A stretch of 6,294 bases of DNA from an uncultured Collinsella sp. (GTDB lineage Bacteria > Actinomycetota > Coriobacteriia > Coriobacteriales > Coriobacteriaceae): NCBI GenBank assembly GCA_937896835.1, contig CALBOJ010000002.1:1-6294 (forward strand), written 5' to 3'. The position numbers and the translations under genes were made by a program. How positions within the stretch are numbered: the first letter of the stretch is position 1; each line of letters opens with the position of its first letter. The notes beneath the pieces are model-generated. The model was given only the letters and a program-made list of their open reading frames with translations, had not been told where the DNA came from and made no database searches. This document shows positions 1 to 5,484 of this stretch, in pieces.

Positions 1-714
1 GCGGTCTTCGGTCGTCGTACCGTCGACTATGTCCTGGATGGGGGTGGCACGCCGGCTCCTCAACATGAGGAGCATTCTCCATCTGCACGGGCTGCGGTAT
101 CTGCGGACCCGCAACCCGTGTCCTCGGCGGCCCCTGCATCCTCGAGCGCCAGCGCGACGCAGCCAAAAGCAGCACCGATAGCGGCGCCGACCCCGTCGGC
201 GCCTAAGCCCGTCATGGCCAAACCGGCTGCTCCGACACCCGCGCCCAAGCCTGCCTCGCCCGCGCCCAAGTCGTCTGACCTGGGCAAAGCCCCCTGGCTG
301 CGCTCCGACAACCCCGCCGGCGCTCCTGCCACGGGCAAGCTCCCGACCGAGCCCGCGCCCCGAGCGCCCGAGCGCGCGTCCGCTCCCAAGGCTCAGCCCG
401 CCGCGCCGTCTGCGCCATGGGAATCCGAGCAGGTTCCCTACGACGATGCCATGGTTGGCGGTTTTGTTGCCGATGCTGGTGGGGACGATCTGCCTCCGTT
501 CGACGTGCCGGGTGCGGCGTCCGCGCCCAAGTCCGCTGCAACTGCCCCCAAAGAGGAGGACGCTCCTGCAGCTCCCTGGGAGTCCAACTCCGGTGCGGGC
601 GGCCCCTTCGGCCATCAGGGTGCAGCCCCGAGCATCCCGCAGACCGAGGACGAGGCCAAAGCCCTCATCCGCAGCGTCTTCGGCCAGTCCACCATCTTCA
701 AGCCGGTGGAGTAG
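1..714 (+). CDS. dnaX: DNA polymerase III subunit gamma/tau, C-terminal part (5' end outside window)
   Basis: The frame is open from the first base to a TAG at 712-714, giving 237 residues of a longer protein. In the family, DnaX is the clamp-loader ATPase that loads the beta clamp and, as tau, ties polymerase to helicase. The ATPase domains lie upstream and are not visible. What is seen is a long Ala/Pro/Ser/Lys-rich, low-complexity linker (about residues 15-215 of this fragment) and a short conserved-looking end, DEAKALIRSVFG followed by about ten residues, which resembles the 'A..LFG' ending of Gram-positive DnaX proteins. The linker carries three APW motifs (Trp at fragment residues 99, 140 and 193; the last two read APWES) and an acidic DDLPPF stretch (162-167). 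The call rests mainly on this tail plus the following ybaB and recR, the usual dnaX neighbours. It cannot be shown from the catalytic domain. No convincing terminator follows; the next gene converges 21 bp away. Confidence 0.8.
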   Translation, partial: AVFGRRTVDYVLDGGGTPAPQHEEHSPSARAAVSADPQPVSSAAPASSSASATQPKAAPIAAPTPSAPKPVMAKPAAPTPAPKPASPAPKSSDLGKAPWLRSDNPAGAPATGKLPTEPAPRAPERASAPKAQPAAPSAPWESEQVPYDDAMVGGFVADAGGDDLPPFDVPGAASAPKSAATAPKEEDAPAAPWESNSGAGGPFGHQGAAPSIPQTEDEAKALIRSVFGQSTIFKPVE

Positions 715-735
715 CTGCGCAGGCGGGTATACTGC

Positions 736-1209
736 TCAAGAAGAGAGCCCCTTGCCCGGGCGCATCTGTATTTCGGACATGTGCAACGTGGTGCCGCGTA
801 TATCGCATTCGAGCAGACAGGCGCGTGACGGTCGGCCTAGGATGCTGAGGTCGATACGATACGTCGCATGGCTGTCCGTGTACTCGACTTGCTCGGCGTT
901 GACGGTTGCTCCGATTGTAAATAAAGAGCCCAGTTCGGCATCGACAATCTTGGAGTCCTTTATCTTGACCTTGAACTCTTGGTAGAGGGACGGGCTGTTG
1001 TAGTAAATGGTTCGGGTTCCGTCGGTGCATTCATCGGTCGTCTCCCATTTGACGACGGGCTGGTCCGAGCTGGCTATCAGCAGTTCTGCTCCAAAAGCTA
1101 TGGCATGGGTGATGATAACCAGTAATACCCAGACGACAAAGAGATAGAGAACCACATATGCAACGGGGTGTTTTGAGCGGATGTTTTGGAGTACGGCTGG
1201 GACATTCAC
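736..1209 (-). CDS. Small one-pass membrane protein, unrecognised family
   Basis: This is a 157-residue protein on the strand opposite to its neighbours. The GTG start (complement of 1207-1209) is chosen because a perfect GGAGG (complement of 1217-1221) lies 7 nt upstream, and a TATAAT box sits about 35 nt before the start. Residues 1-15 are short and basic. Residues about 16-40 (VAYVVLYLFVVWVLLVII...) form one membrane helix, followed by a ~115-residue polar region rich in alternating beta-like strands, probably outside the cell. Cysteines at 61, 131 and 135 could form a disulfide. I do not recognise the domain. The gene interrupts the dnaX–ybaB–recR order and converges on dnaX. Hand counting 901-1200 gives 151 G/C of 300 (50%), against about 70% in a 60-base line of recR, so it may have been acquired or be under relaxed selection. 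Codon periodicity, start signals and the membrane segment make it a real gene in my view; its function is unknown. Confidence 0.75.
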   Translation of the reverse strand: MNVPAVLQNIRSKHPVAYVVLYLFVVWVLLVIITHAIAFGAELLIASSDQPVVKWETTDECTDGTRTIYYNSPSLYQEFKVKIKDSKIVDAELGSLFTIGATVNAEQVEYTDSHATYRIDLSILGRPSRACLLECDIRGTTLHMSEIQMRPGKGLSS

Positions 1210-1244
1210 GAGGGCACCTCCAAATCGTCATCTATGACAATCAA

Positions 1245-1250
1245 ATTATA
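1245..1250 (-). promoter_or_regulatory. Consensus -10 box for the minus-strand membrane protein gene
   Basis: The complement of ATTATA reads TATAAT, a perfect sigma-70 -10 element. Transcription would begin near 1238, giving a leader of about 28 nt that contains the GGAGG site and the GTG start. No good -35 is visible at the expected distance (complement of about 1268-1273 reads AGGCGG). TG lies two rather than one base upstream of the box, so it is not a strict extended -10. Confidence 0.5.
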
Positions 1251-1354
1251 CCCAGCCGCCATGCGTGCCGCCTCGAGCAGCGGCTCGGCATTTTGCCATG
1301 TAGCCTTGTAGCCCTACGCATAAACTGCCTGGTTCCAGCTCTGCTAGATGTAGC

Positions 1355-1382
1355 TTGAGATAATTATGCAACCTTGCATAAT
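1355..1382 (+). promoter_or_regulatory. Putative sigma-70 promoter upstream of ybaB
   Basis: TTGAGA (1355-1360, 5 of 6 to TTGACA) is followed after 16 bp by CATAAT (1377-1382, 5 of 6 to TATAAT). The start point would be near 1389, leaving a leader of about 170 nt before ybaB that includes the hairpin at 1398-1420. This is the best-matching promoter in the 1210-1558 gap. The inverted repeat at 1362-1383 covers its spacer and -10 box, so a bound protein would block it. The assignment to ybaB-recR is by orientation and position only. Confidence 0.45.
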
Positions 1383-1397
1383 TCGACCTTGCATAAT
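1362..1397. repeat. Operator-like inverted repeat plus a third direct half-site
   Basis: AATTATGCAA (1362-1371) and TTGCATAATT (1374-1383) are perfect 10-bp inverted arms separated by CC. The 12-mer ACCTTGCATAAT occurs at 1371-1382 and again at 1386-1397, a direct repeat with a 15-bp period. Three TTGCATAAT half-sites therefore lie in 36 bp, in an AT-rich island within GC-rich DNA. Their position over the promoter -10 suggests a repressor or regulator site. I cannot name the regulator. Confidence 0.55.
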
Positions 1398-1420
1398 CTT
1401 GGGCGTGCGTCACGCTCAAG
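1398..1420 (+). repeat. Hairpin in the putative ybaB leader
   Basis: CTTGGGCGTG (1398-1407) and CACGCTCAAG (1411-1420) pair over 10 positions, with one G·U in RNA, around a 3-nt CGT loop. No T-run follows on either strand, so it is not an intrinsic terminator. It could be a second dyad operator or an mRNA 5' stem placed just after the predicted start point. Confidence 0.45.
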
Positions 1421-1474
1421 GACATGTATATCGACTGAGGTAGCGTGTCCGCCCCGCTCTCTGGCTTCGCGCCG

Positions 1475-1483
1475 TGGTACGAT
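1475..1483 (+). promoter_or_regulatory. Possible second ybaB promoter (extended -10 only)
   Basis: TGGTACGAT has the TGn extension followed by TACGAT (4 of 6 to TATAAT). The 17-bp upstream position (1455-1460, CGCTCT) is not -35-like. It would give a leader of about 70 nt before ybaB. This is weak evidence on its own. Otherwise, 1421-1546 holds nothing I can recognise: no tRNA and no SRP RNA signature on either strand. Confidence 0.25.
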
Positions 1484-1558
1484 TTTTGAGTTTGAAAGTC
1501 CCGCCGTGCTCCGGCTGTCCTTGCAGCTCGGCGCGCGGCCGCACGTAAAGGAGCCATC

Positions 1559-1879
1559 ATGGCCGGTATGAACATGCAGCAGATGATGAAGCAGGCCCGC
1601 AAGATGCAGGAGCAGCTTGCCGCCGCGCAGGAGAACCTCAAGTCCCAGACCGTCGACGCCTCTGCCGGCGGCGGTATGGTCAAGGTGACCGTTAACGGCG
1701 AGATGGAGCTCGTCAACCTTACCATCGACCCCGATGCCCTCGATCCCGAGGACGTCGATATGCTGCAGGACATGATCATGGCTGCCGTCAACGAGGCCGT
1801 CCGCGGCGTCAACGAGCTCGCCAACAAGCAGATGGGCGCCATCACCGGCGGCCTCAACATCCCGGGCATGCCGTTCTAA
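1559..1879 (+). CDS. ybaB: YbaB/EbfC family nucleoid-associated DNA-binding protein
   Basis: This is a complete 106-residue protein, the usual length for the family. YbaB/EbfC proteins are small dimeric DNA-binding proteins of the nucleoid and are very often encoded between dnaX and recR, as here. The N-terminus is Met- and Gln-rich (MAGMNMQQMMKQARKMQ), leading into a helical coiled segment to about residue 30. A central family-like beta strand run follows (GGGMVKVTVNGEMELVNLTI, about 37-56), then the acidic DPEDVDMLQDM helix and a long C-terminal helix with NEAV.GVNELA. The protein ends in a Gly/Pro tail (NIPGMPF). AAAGGAG at 1547-1553, 5 nt before ATG, fixes the start. The gene is followed 13 bp later by recR and is probably cotranscribed. 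The identification is firm; the precise cellular role of the family is less settled. Confidence 0.96.
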   Translation: MAGMNMQQMMKQARKMQEQLAAAQENLKSQTVDASAGGGMVKVTVNGEMELVNLTIDPDALDPEDVDMLQDMIMAAVNEAVRGVNELANKQMGAITGGLNIPGMPF

Positions 1880-1892
1880 GACACGCATATAT

Positions 1893-2489
1893 ATGAGTGC
1901 GAATCACAGTCTGCAAAAACTGCTCGATGAGCTGGGCCGCCTGCCGGGCATTGGTCCCAAGTCAGCTCAGCGCATCGCCTATTACCTGTTGGAGGCTGAC
2001 GCCGAGGAGGCGCGCCGCCTGGCCGAGGCCATCCTGGAGGTTAAGCAGGAGGTTCACTTTTGCAGCCGCTGCTTTAACTACGCCACGGCCGACGAGTGCT
2101 CCATCTGCCAGGATTCGATGCGCGACACCACTCGCATTTGCGTGGTGGGCGAGCCGCGCGACGTCCAGGCGATCGAGCGCACGGGCAGCTACCACGGTCT
2201 CTACCACGTATTGGGCGGCGTGATCAGCCCCATGGACAAGATTGGCCCCGAGCAGCTGCACATTCGCGAGCTGCTGGCACGCTTGGGTCACGAGGACATC
2301 CACGAGGTCATCATCGCCACCAACCCCAATATTGAGGGCGAGACCACGGCGAGCTACCTGGCCCGCACTATCAAGCCGCTGGGCGTCGAGGTGTCGCGTC
2401 TGGCGAGCGGTCTGCCCGTGGGCGGCGACCTGGAGTATGCCGACGAGCTTACGCTCGGGCGCGCCATCGAGGCCCGTCGCACGATTTAG
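1893..2489 (+). CDS. recR: Recombination mediator protein RecR
   Basis: This is a complete 198-residue protein, typical for RecR. The family acts with RecO (and RecF) to load RecA on SSB-coated single-stranded DNA during gap repair. Domains are in the expected order: a helix-hairpin-helix with LPGIGPKSAQRIA (residues 17-29), a four-cysteine zinc finger (Cys57, Cys60, Cys69, Cys72), a Toprim domain starting at ICVVGEPRDV (82-91, acidic Glu87) and continuing through the GLYHVLGG segment, then the conserved ending with ASGLPVGGDLEYADELTLGRA. All key residues are present. The ATG at 1893 lies 13 bp after ybaB. No Shine-Dalgarno sequence precedes it; the upstream bases are GCATATAT, so initiation probably depends on coupling to ybaB translation. 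No alternative in-frame start fits the family N-terminus better. Confidence 0.97.
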   Translation: MSANHSLQKLLDELGRLPGIGPKSAQRIAYYLLEADAEEARRLAEAILEVKQEVHFCSRCFNYATADECSICQDSMRDTTRICVVGEPRDVQAIERTGSYHGLYHVLGGVISPMDKIGPEQLHIRELLARLGHEDIHEVIIATNPNIEGETTASYLARTIKPLGVEVSRLASGLPVGGDLEYADELTLGRAIEARRTI

Positions 2490-2526
2490 GTGGCGAGCCT
2501 GCTCCTGCCGTATGTTTTCCTCGCGA

Positions 2527-2570
2527 CGCACGGGGTAGTCATAATTTCCCCGTGCGACTGTAAGTTTGTT
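2527..2570 (+). terminator. Hairpin after recR, possible terminator
   Basis: CGCACGGGG (2527-2535) pairs perfectly with CCCCGTGCG (2548-2556) around a 12-nt AT-rich loop. The stem begins 38 bp after the recR stop. The downstream bases (ACTGTAAGTTTGTT) are only moderately T-rich and start late, so termination may be partial. A protein-binding or mRNA 3'-end-stabilising role is equally possible. Confidence 0.45.
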
Positions 2571-2590
2571 GTGCAACAAAGATGCTTTGT
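2565..2590. repeat. Two overlapping, mutually exclusive hairpins
   Basis: TTTGTTG (2565-2571) pairs with CAACAAA (2574-2580). ACAAAG (2576-2581) can instead pair with CTTTGT (2585-2590) around ATG. The shared CAACAAA segment can be in only one stem at a time. As DNA, the first is a near-continuous dyad centred on GTTGTGCAAC. Confidence 0.4.
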
Positions 2591-2605
2591 ATCCGCTTAT
2601 CGCAT

Positions 2606-2625
2606 GGATGCTTCCACTCGCATCC
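2606..2625 (+). repeat. Weak 6-bp hairpin in the recR downstream gap
   Basis: GGATGC (2606-2611) and GCATCC (2620-2625) are perfect arms with an 8-nt loop, followed by TTAATTT. It resembles a weak terminator. The GATGC at 2581-2585 could also pair with the right arm, so it might take part in alternative leader folding if transcription starts upstream. Confidence 0.3.
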
Positions 2626-2640
2626 TTAATTTGCCCATTC

Positions 2641-2672
2641 GTTGCGCAACCTTTTGGGTTCGCTGATACACT
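2641..2672 (+). promoter_or_regulatory. Palindrome plus extended -10 promoter for the signalling operon
   Basis: TGATACACT (2664-2672) is an extended -10 (TGn then TACACT, 4 of 6). The perfect 10-bp palindrome GTTGCGCAAC (2641-2650) covers the -35 region; its TTGCGC is a poor -35 at a long 19-bp spacing, as expected for a regulated promoter. A near-identical GTTGTGCAAC lies at 2568-2577, about seven helical turns upstream. The start point would be near 2678-2679. Confidence 0.4.
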
Positions 2673-2694
2673 CAAATATGGATTCGAATGAATG

Positions 2695-2719
2695 CGCCGC
2701 TCCCGAGCGGCGTGTTTTT
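2695..2719 (+). terminator. Intrinsic terminator or attenuator in the leader of the signalling operon
   Basis: CGCCGCTC (2695-2702) pairs perfectly with GAGCGGCG (2705-2712) across a tight CC turn and is followed at once by TGTTTTT. This is the best intrinsic terminator in the window and works only in the plus direction. It lies after the predicted start point and only 3 bp before the GGAGGAG of the next gene. It would therefore either end read-through from recR or act as an attenuator controlling entry into the kinase operon. Confidence 0.7.
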
Positions 2720-2734
2720 GTTGGAGGAGAACGC

Positions 2735-3640
2735 ATGCGGCCCGGTGGCACTCAGACAAAGCGCGGCGCCGCGGTGCGCATGCGACGCCGACTGGGCTTG
2801 GCGCCGCGGGCGTACGCACTGCTGTCTTGCTCGCTGGTGCTGGTCATAGCTGGCGTTTCTGCCTATGGCATGACCGTGCCGTCCATGATGCAGGCACATG
2901 CCGCACGCGAACCGCACGTGGGGCATGAGGTCAAAAGTGATCTGGGCACCACGACTGGATATGCTTGGGCAAGTGTGGTCGCGCATATTGTGTTTGGCGC
3001 CGACGACGCGGACGGCGCCGAGGCCCCGGACAATGAAGTCACGCTTGCCAATGGCAAAACCATCGTGCCCACCAACACCAAGATCATCGATCGGTTGTCC
3101 AACAATAGCGTGGCGGCAACGGTGAATAAGGTCGAGCGGCAGAAGGAGCAGGACGCCCAGCAGTCCGGAAAGCCCGGTAGCTCGGATACTTCTGGCTCCG
3201 GCTCGGATTCGTCGAGTTCGGGCGGCGGCTCTGGGCCGGGTTCCTCTGCCGGAGGGTCTGGAAACGGCGGCTCGACGGGCGGCAACGCTGACAACGATGC
3301 AAACTCCGGTGGCCTTTCCGCTGCTGAGGAAGAGAGCATTCACAGTTGGCTTGTGACCAAGTACAACATGCTCGACGGCTATGTTTCTCGTGCCAATGAC
3401 GTGGTCTCGACCTATAACTCTACGGGAGATCCCAGGCCGTGCGACAGCCTGGTCGGGGAGATGTTTGTCATTCGAGCCGAGTTCGGTCGTCAGACATTCT
3501 CGCCCCGGTCAAAGTGGTATCAGCAGTATGCCAATCTGTGGGGCTGTTACACCAACCTATGTCAATGGGTCGGCCATTACGGCGATGATGACGTCGCGCT
3601 CGGTAACTTCAACAATAACGTGGCGGCGCTTGCCCTATGA
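2735..3640 (+). CDS. Membrane-anchored or secreted protein with Ser/Gly linker, first gene of kinase operon
   Basis: This is a 301-residue protein of no recognised family. ATG 2735 is chosen for its GGAGGAG (2723-2729) 5 nt upstream; in-frame ATG 2678 and TTG 2642 lie across the terminator hairpin and lack such a site, though ATG 2678 could be a leaderless start. The N-terminus is basic (RMRRR, 15-19) and precedes a hydrophobic segment at about 26-46. A possible signal peptidase site follows AHA at 54-56, so it is either cleaved or stays anchored. Residues 57-144 form a small polar region. Residues 145-193 are a Ser/Gly/Asp-rich flexible linker. Residues 194-301 form a C-terminal domain rich in aromatic residues (Trp, Tyr, Phe) with Cys236, Cys271 and Cys276, the last two in WGCYTNLCQW. 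The stop overlaps the kinase start by ATGA, which implies translational coupling. By position it may be an external partner or sensor for the kinase; that is inference. Confidence 0.85.
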   Translation: MRPGGTQTKRGAAVRMRRRLGLAPRAYALLSCSLVLVIAGVSAYGMTVPSMMQAHAAREPHVGHEVKSDLGTTTGYAWASVVAHIVFGADDADGAEAPDNEVTLANGKTIVPTNTKIIDRLSNNSVAATVNKVERQKEQDAQQSGKPGSSDTSGSGSDSSSSGGGSGPGSSAGGSGNGGSTGGNADNDANSGGLSAAEEESIHSWLVTKYNMLDGYVSRANDVVSTYNSTGDPRPCDSLVGEMFVIRAEFGRQTFSPRSKWYQQYANLWGCYTNLCQWVGHYGDDDVALGNFNNNVAALAL

Positions 3641-5481
3641 TGACCGATCTTGCATCCACCACACCGCAATCGCTCGGTCGCGATCCCATGGTCGGCCTGC
3701 GCCTGGCGCGTGTCGACGGGTTTGAGCCGGCCATTGCGCTCGGTCAGGACGAACTGCCTGCCTATCTGCGTCGTTTTACGATGCTGTTTGCCGACGATGC
3801 CACCATGCGCCGTGGCGGTATCGGCCGCGTGACGCGTGCCGTCAACGCCCAAGGCGAGGCCGTAGCACTCAAACAGCTCATCTTGCCGACGCGCGATGAG
3901 TTTGACGACGATGCCGCCCATGAGGCGCTGGTCGCCAAGTTCAAAGCGGCGTTTCGCGAGGAATATGAATGCCATCGTGCCCTTTCGGGCCTTAAGGGCT
4001 TTCCCCGCCTCTATGGCTGGGGCGAGGTTGACGGTGTGCCTGCAATTGTCATGGAATGGGTCGAGGGCGAGACGCTCGCCCGCTTGCGCTCGCGCTTTGC
4101 CGTGGACGATGCCGGCCGCCTGTCGCCGCTTGTGGCGGCGCGCTTGGGGCGCGACCTGTTCGACCTGCTCTGCCGCATGAGCCTGGTGGGGGAGGGCTTT
4201 GTCCATCGCGATATCTCGCCCGCTAATATTATGGTGCGTACGGCGCGTCTACCGCTTGACCGGCAGCTTGCCGAGGGCACCTTTGACCTGTGCCTGATCG
4301 ACTTTGGCTCGTCGCTGGCGCTCGAGCCTGCGTCGGCCGTGGCCGGTACCGGCGGCAAGGCGTCGTTTACGGAGCGCTATGCCACGCTGCGTCGCGCGAC
4401 GGTGGCCTACGCTCCGCCCGAGATGCTCACCGACGATATTCCCGACCTGCGCGCTTTGCGTATGTCGCCGGCGATCGACGTCTATGCCGCAGCAAGCACG
4501 GTTTACGAGCTCATTGCCGGCGCCGCGCCATACGAAGCCGCGCCGAGCACTTCGGGCACCTCGGGTTCGCGCAAAAAGACGCGCGACATCGCGAGCCCCT
4601 ACCGTCTCAAGATGGACACGCTGCCCGACTATCCCATTGGTGCCCATGCACCCGGTTGCGATTTGACTCAGCTGCTTCGTCGTGAGCCCGATGTGGCGCT
4701 CGCCGCGGCCGAGCAGGCCCAGCAGCTGGGGCTTGAGCCGGATTCCGAGGAGCTACGCGATGCGCTGGCGTTTGTCGATGCCCAGCTGTTCGACGTGGTG
4801 ATGGCCTGTCTGTCCAGCCATCAAAAAGATCGTCCCGAGCCGGCGGCGGTCGAGGCGGCGCTCTCGGCGTTTTGTGAACACTATGCGCAAAATGTCGGTC
4901 GTTCGCTCCGCGGCGAGCCGCTCACGCCGTGCCCCATGGATGCGTCTGGCCGCGCGGTTCGTCGCGCGCTGATGGTCGGCGCGACGGTCGTCTGTGGCGT
5001 GGTTTGGGCTGTGGTCGTGGTTTCGGCCGCGCTGCTGGCGTCGGGCGCTCGCGTGACGGCGACTTTGGGACCGCTCATGTGGTCTGGGTCGCTACCGGGT
5101 ATTATTGCCGCACTGGCGTTGGCGCTGCCGGGCATAGCCGGCGTTGCCGCGGGGGCACTTGCGCGCAATCGGCGCTCGGGGTTCCTGCAGGGTGTGCTTG
5201 CGCTTTCTGCCTGCGAGGTTCCAGTACTGGTTGTGGCTGCATGTAGCGTATTTTCCCAACGCGCCGTGATGGGCGGCCTTGTTGCCGCTCTGGTTGCAAC
5301 CTATACGCTTACGTGGTTTTTGCTTGCGATGGGCTTTGCCTTTGAACTTCCCGTTTCGGCACCGCGACGCACAAAAGCCCAGATGGCGACTCCGCTTGCC
5401 GGTGGAGCCGCAGCTGCCCGTACTTTTGGCGGACCTGTCGAAGTATCGTCCGATTCTATTTCTACGACCAAGGAGGCCTAG
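3637..5481 (+). CDS. Hanks-type Ser/Thr protein kinase with four C-terminal membrane segments
   Basis: This 614-residue protein would phosphorylate protein Ser/Thr from the inner face of the membrane. The kinase domain (about 50-425) has every catalytic element: Gly-rich loop RGGIGRV (59-65), VALK lysine 79, an acidic alphaC region (EEYE, 108-111), catalytic loop HRDISPAN (190-197, Asp192, Asn197), DFG 222-224, APPE 259-262, IDVY with Asp281, and the late Arg399 in KDRPEP. The activation loop offers Thr245, Thr250 and Thr255 as autophosphorylation candidates. The stretch between PYE (298-300) and Arg399 is longer than usual. Four hydrophobic helices follow, at about 445-468, 486-508, 518-538 and 544-569, then a Ser/Thr-rich tail (570-614). 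There are no PASTA repeats and almost no exposed loops, so signal input probably comes from a partner or the membrane. The start ATGATG overlaps the previous stop; Met1 and Met2 cannot be told apart. The FHA gene follows after 3 bp. Confidence 0.95.
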   Translation: MMTDLASTTPQSLGRDPMVGLRLARVDGFEPAIALGQDELPAYLRRFTMLFADDATMRRGGIGRVTRAVNAQGEAVALKQLILPTRDEFDDDAAHEALVAKFKAAFREEYECHRALSGLKGFPRLYGWGEVDGVPAIVMEWVEGETLARLRSRFAVDDAGRLSPLVAARLGRDLFDLLCRMSLVGEGFVHRDISPANIMVRTARLPLDRQLAEGTFDLCLIDFGSSLALEPASAVAGTGGKASFTERYATLRRATVAYAPPEMLTDDIPDLRALRMSPAIDVYAAASTVYELIAGAAPYEAAPSTSGTSGSRKKTRDIASPYRLKMDTLPDYPIGAHAPGCDLTQLLRREPDVALAAAEQAQQLGLEPDSEELRDALAFVDAQLFDVVMACLSSHQKDRPEPAAVEAALSAFCEHYAQNVGRSLRGEPLTPCPMDASGRAVRRALMVGATVVCGVVWAVVVVSAALLASGARVTATLGPLMWSGSLPGIIAALALALPGIAGVAAGALARNRRSGFLQGVLALSACEVPVLVVAACSVFSQRAVMGGLVAALVATYTLTWFLLAMGFAFELPVSAPRRTKAQMATPLAGGAAAARTFGGPVEVSSDSISTTKEA

Positions 5482-5484
5482 GTC

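Noticed and set aside
1261..1290. GC-rich hairpin (GCCGC, loop, GCGGC) followed by a short T-run as a terminator
   Set aside because: The stem is only 5 bp, the T-run is short and late, and no gene ends upstream on the plus strand nearby.
1158..1358. 66-codon plus-strand frame overlapping the start of the minus-strand membrane gene
   Set aside because: No ribosome binding site, no recognisable content, and it overlaps a gene with strong start signals on the other strand.
1362..1397. Calling the TTGCATAAT repeats an ArgR (ARG box) site
   Set aside because: The half-sites share TGCAT with some arginine boxes, but their orientation and spacing do not fit the standard facing arrangement, so the regulator is left unnamed.
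1230..1558. tRNA or SRP RNA between dnaX and ybaB
   Set aside because: SRP RNA genes often lie near dnaX in Gram-positives, so I looked for the GGAAGGAAGCAGC-like core and for tRNA arms on both strands. None is present.
1246..1888. Minus-strand open frames across ybaB and the gap before it
   Set aside because: These are shadows of ybaB. Low-complexity Ala/His/Arg products, no start signals.
2642..2734. TTG or ATG 2678 extension of the 2735 gene as the main start
   Set aside because: The extension crosses a terminator hairpin and has no Shine-Dalgarno, while ATG 2735 has GGAGGAG at 5 nt. It is kept only as a possible leaderless variant in the findings.
2490..2734. A known riboswitch or T-box in the leader
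   Set aside because: No T-box sequence or recognised aptamer core is visible. Only generic hairpins and a terminator can be supported.
1962..2819. 285-codon open frame on the minus strand
   Set aside because: It is antisense to recR and the gap after it, with no ribosome binding site or family motif. The RecR reading is certain.
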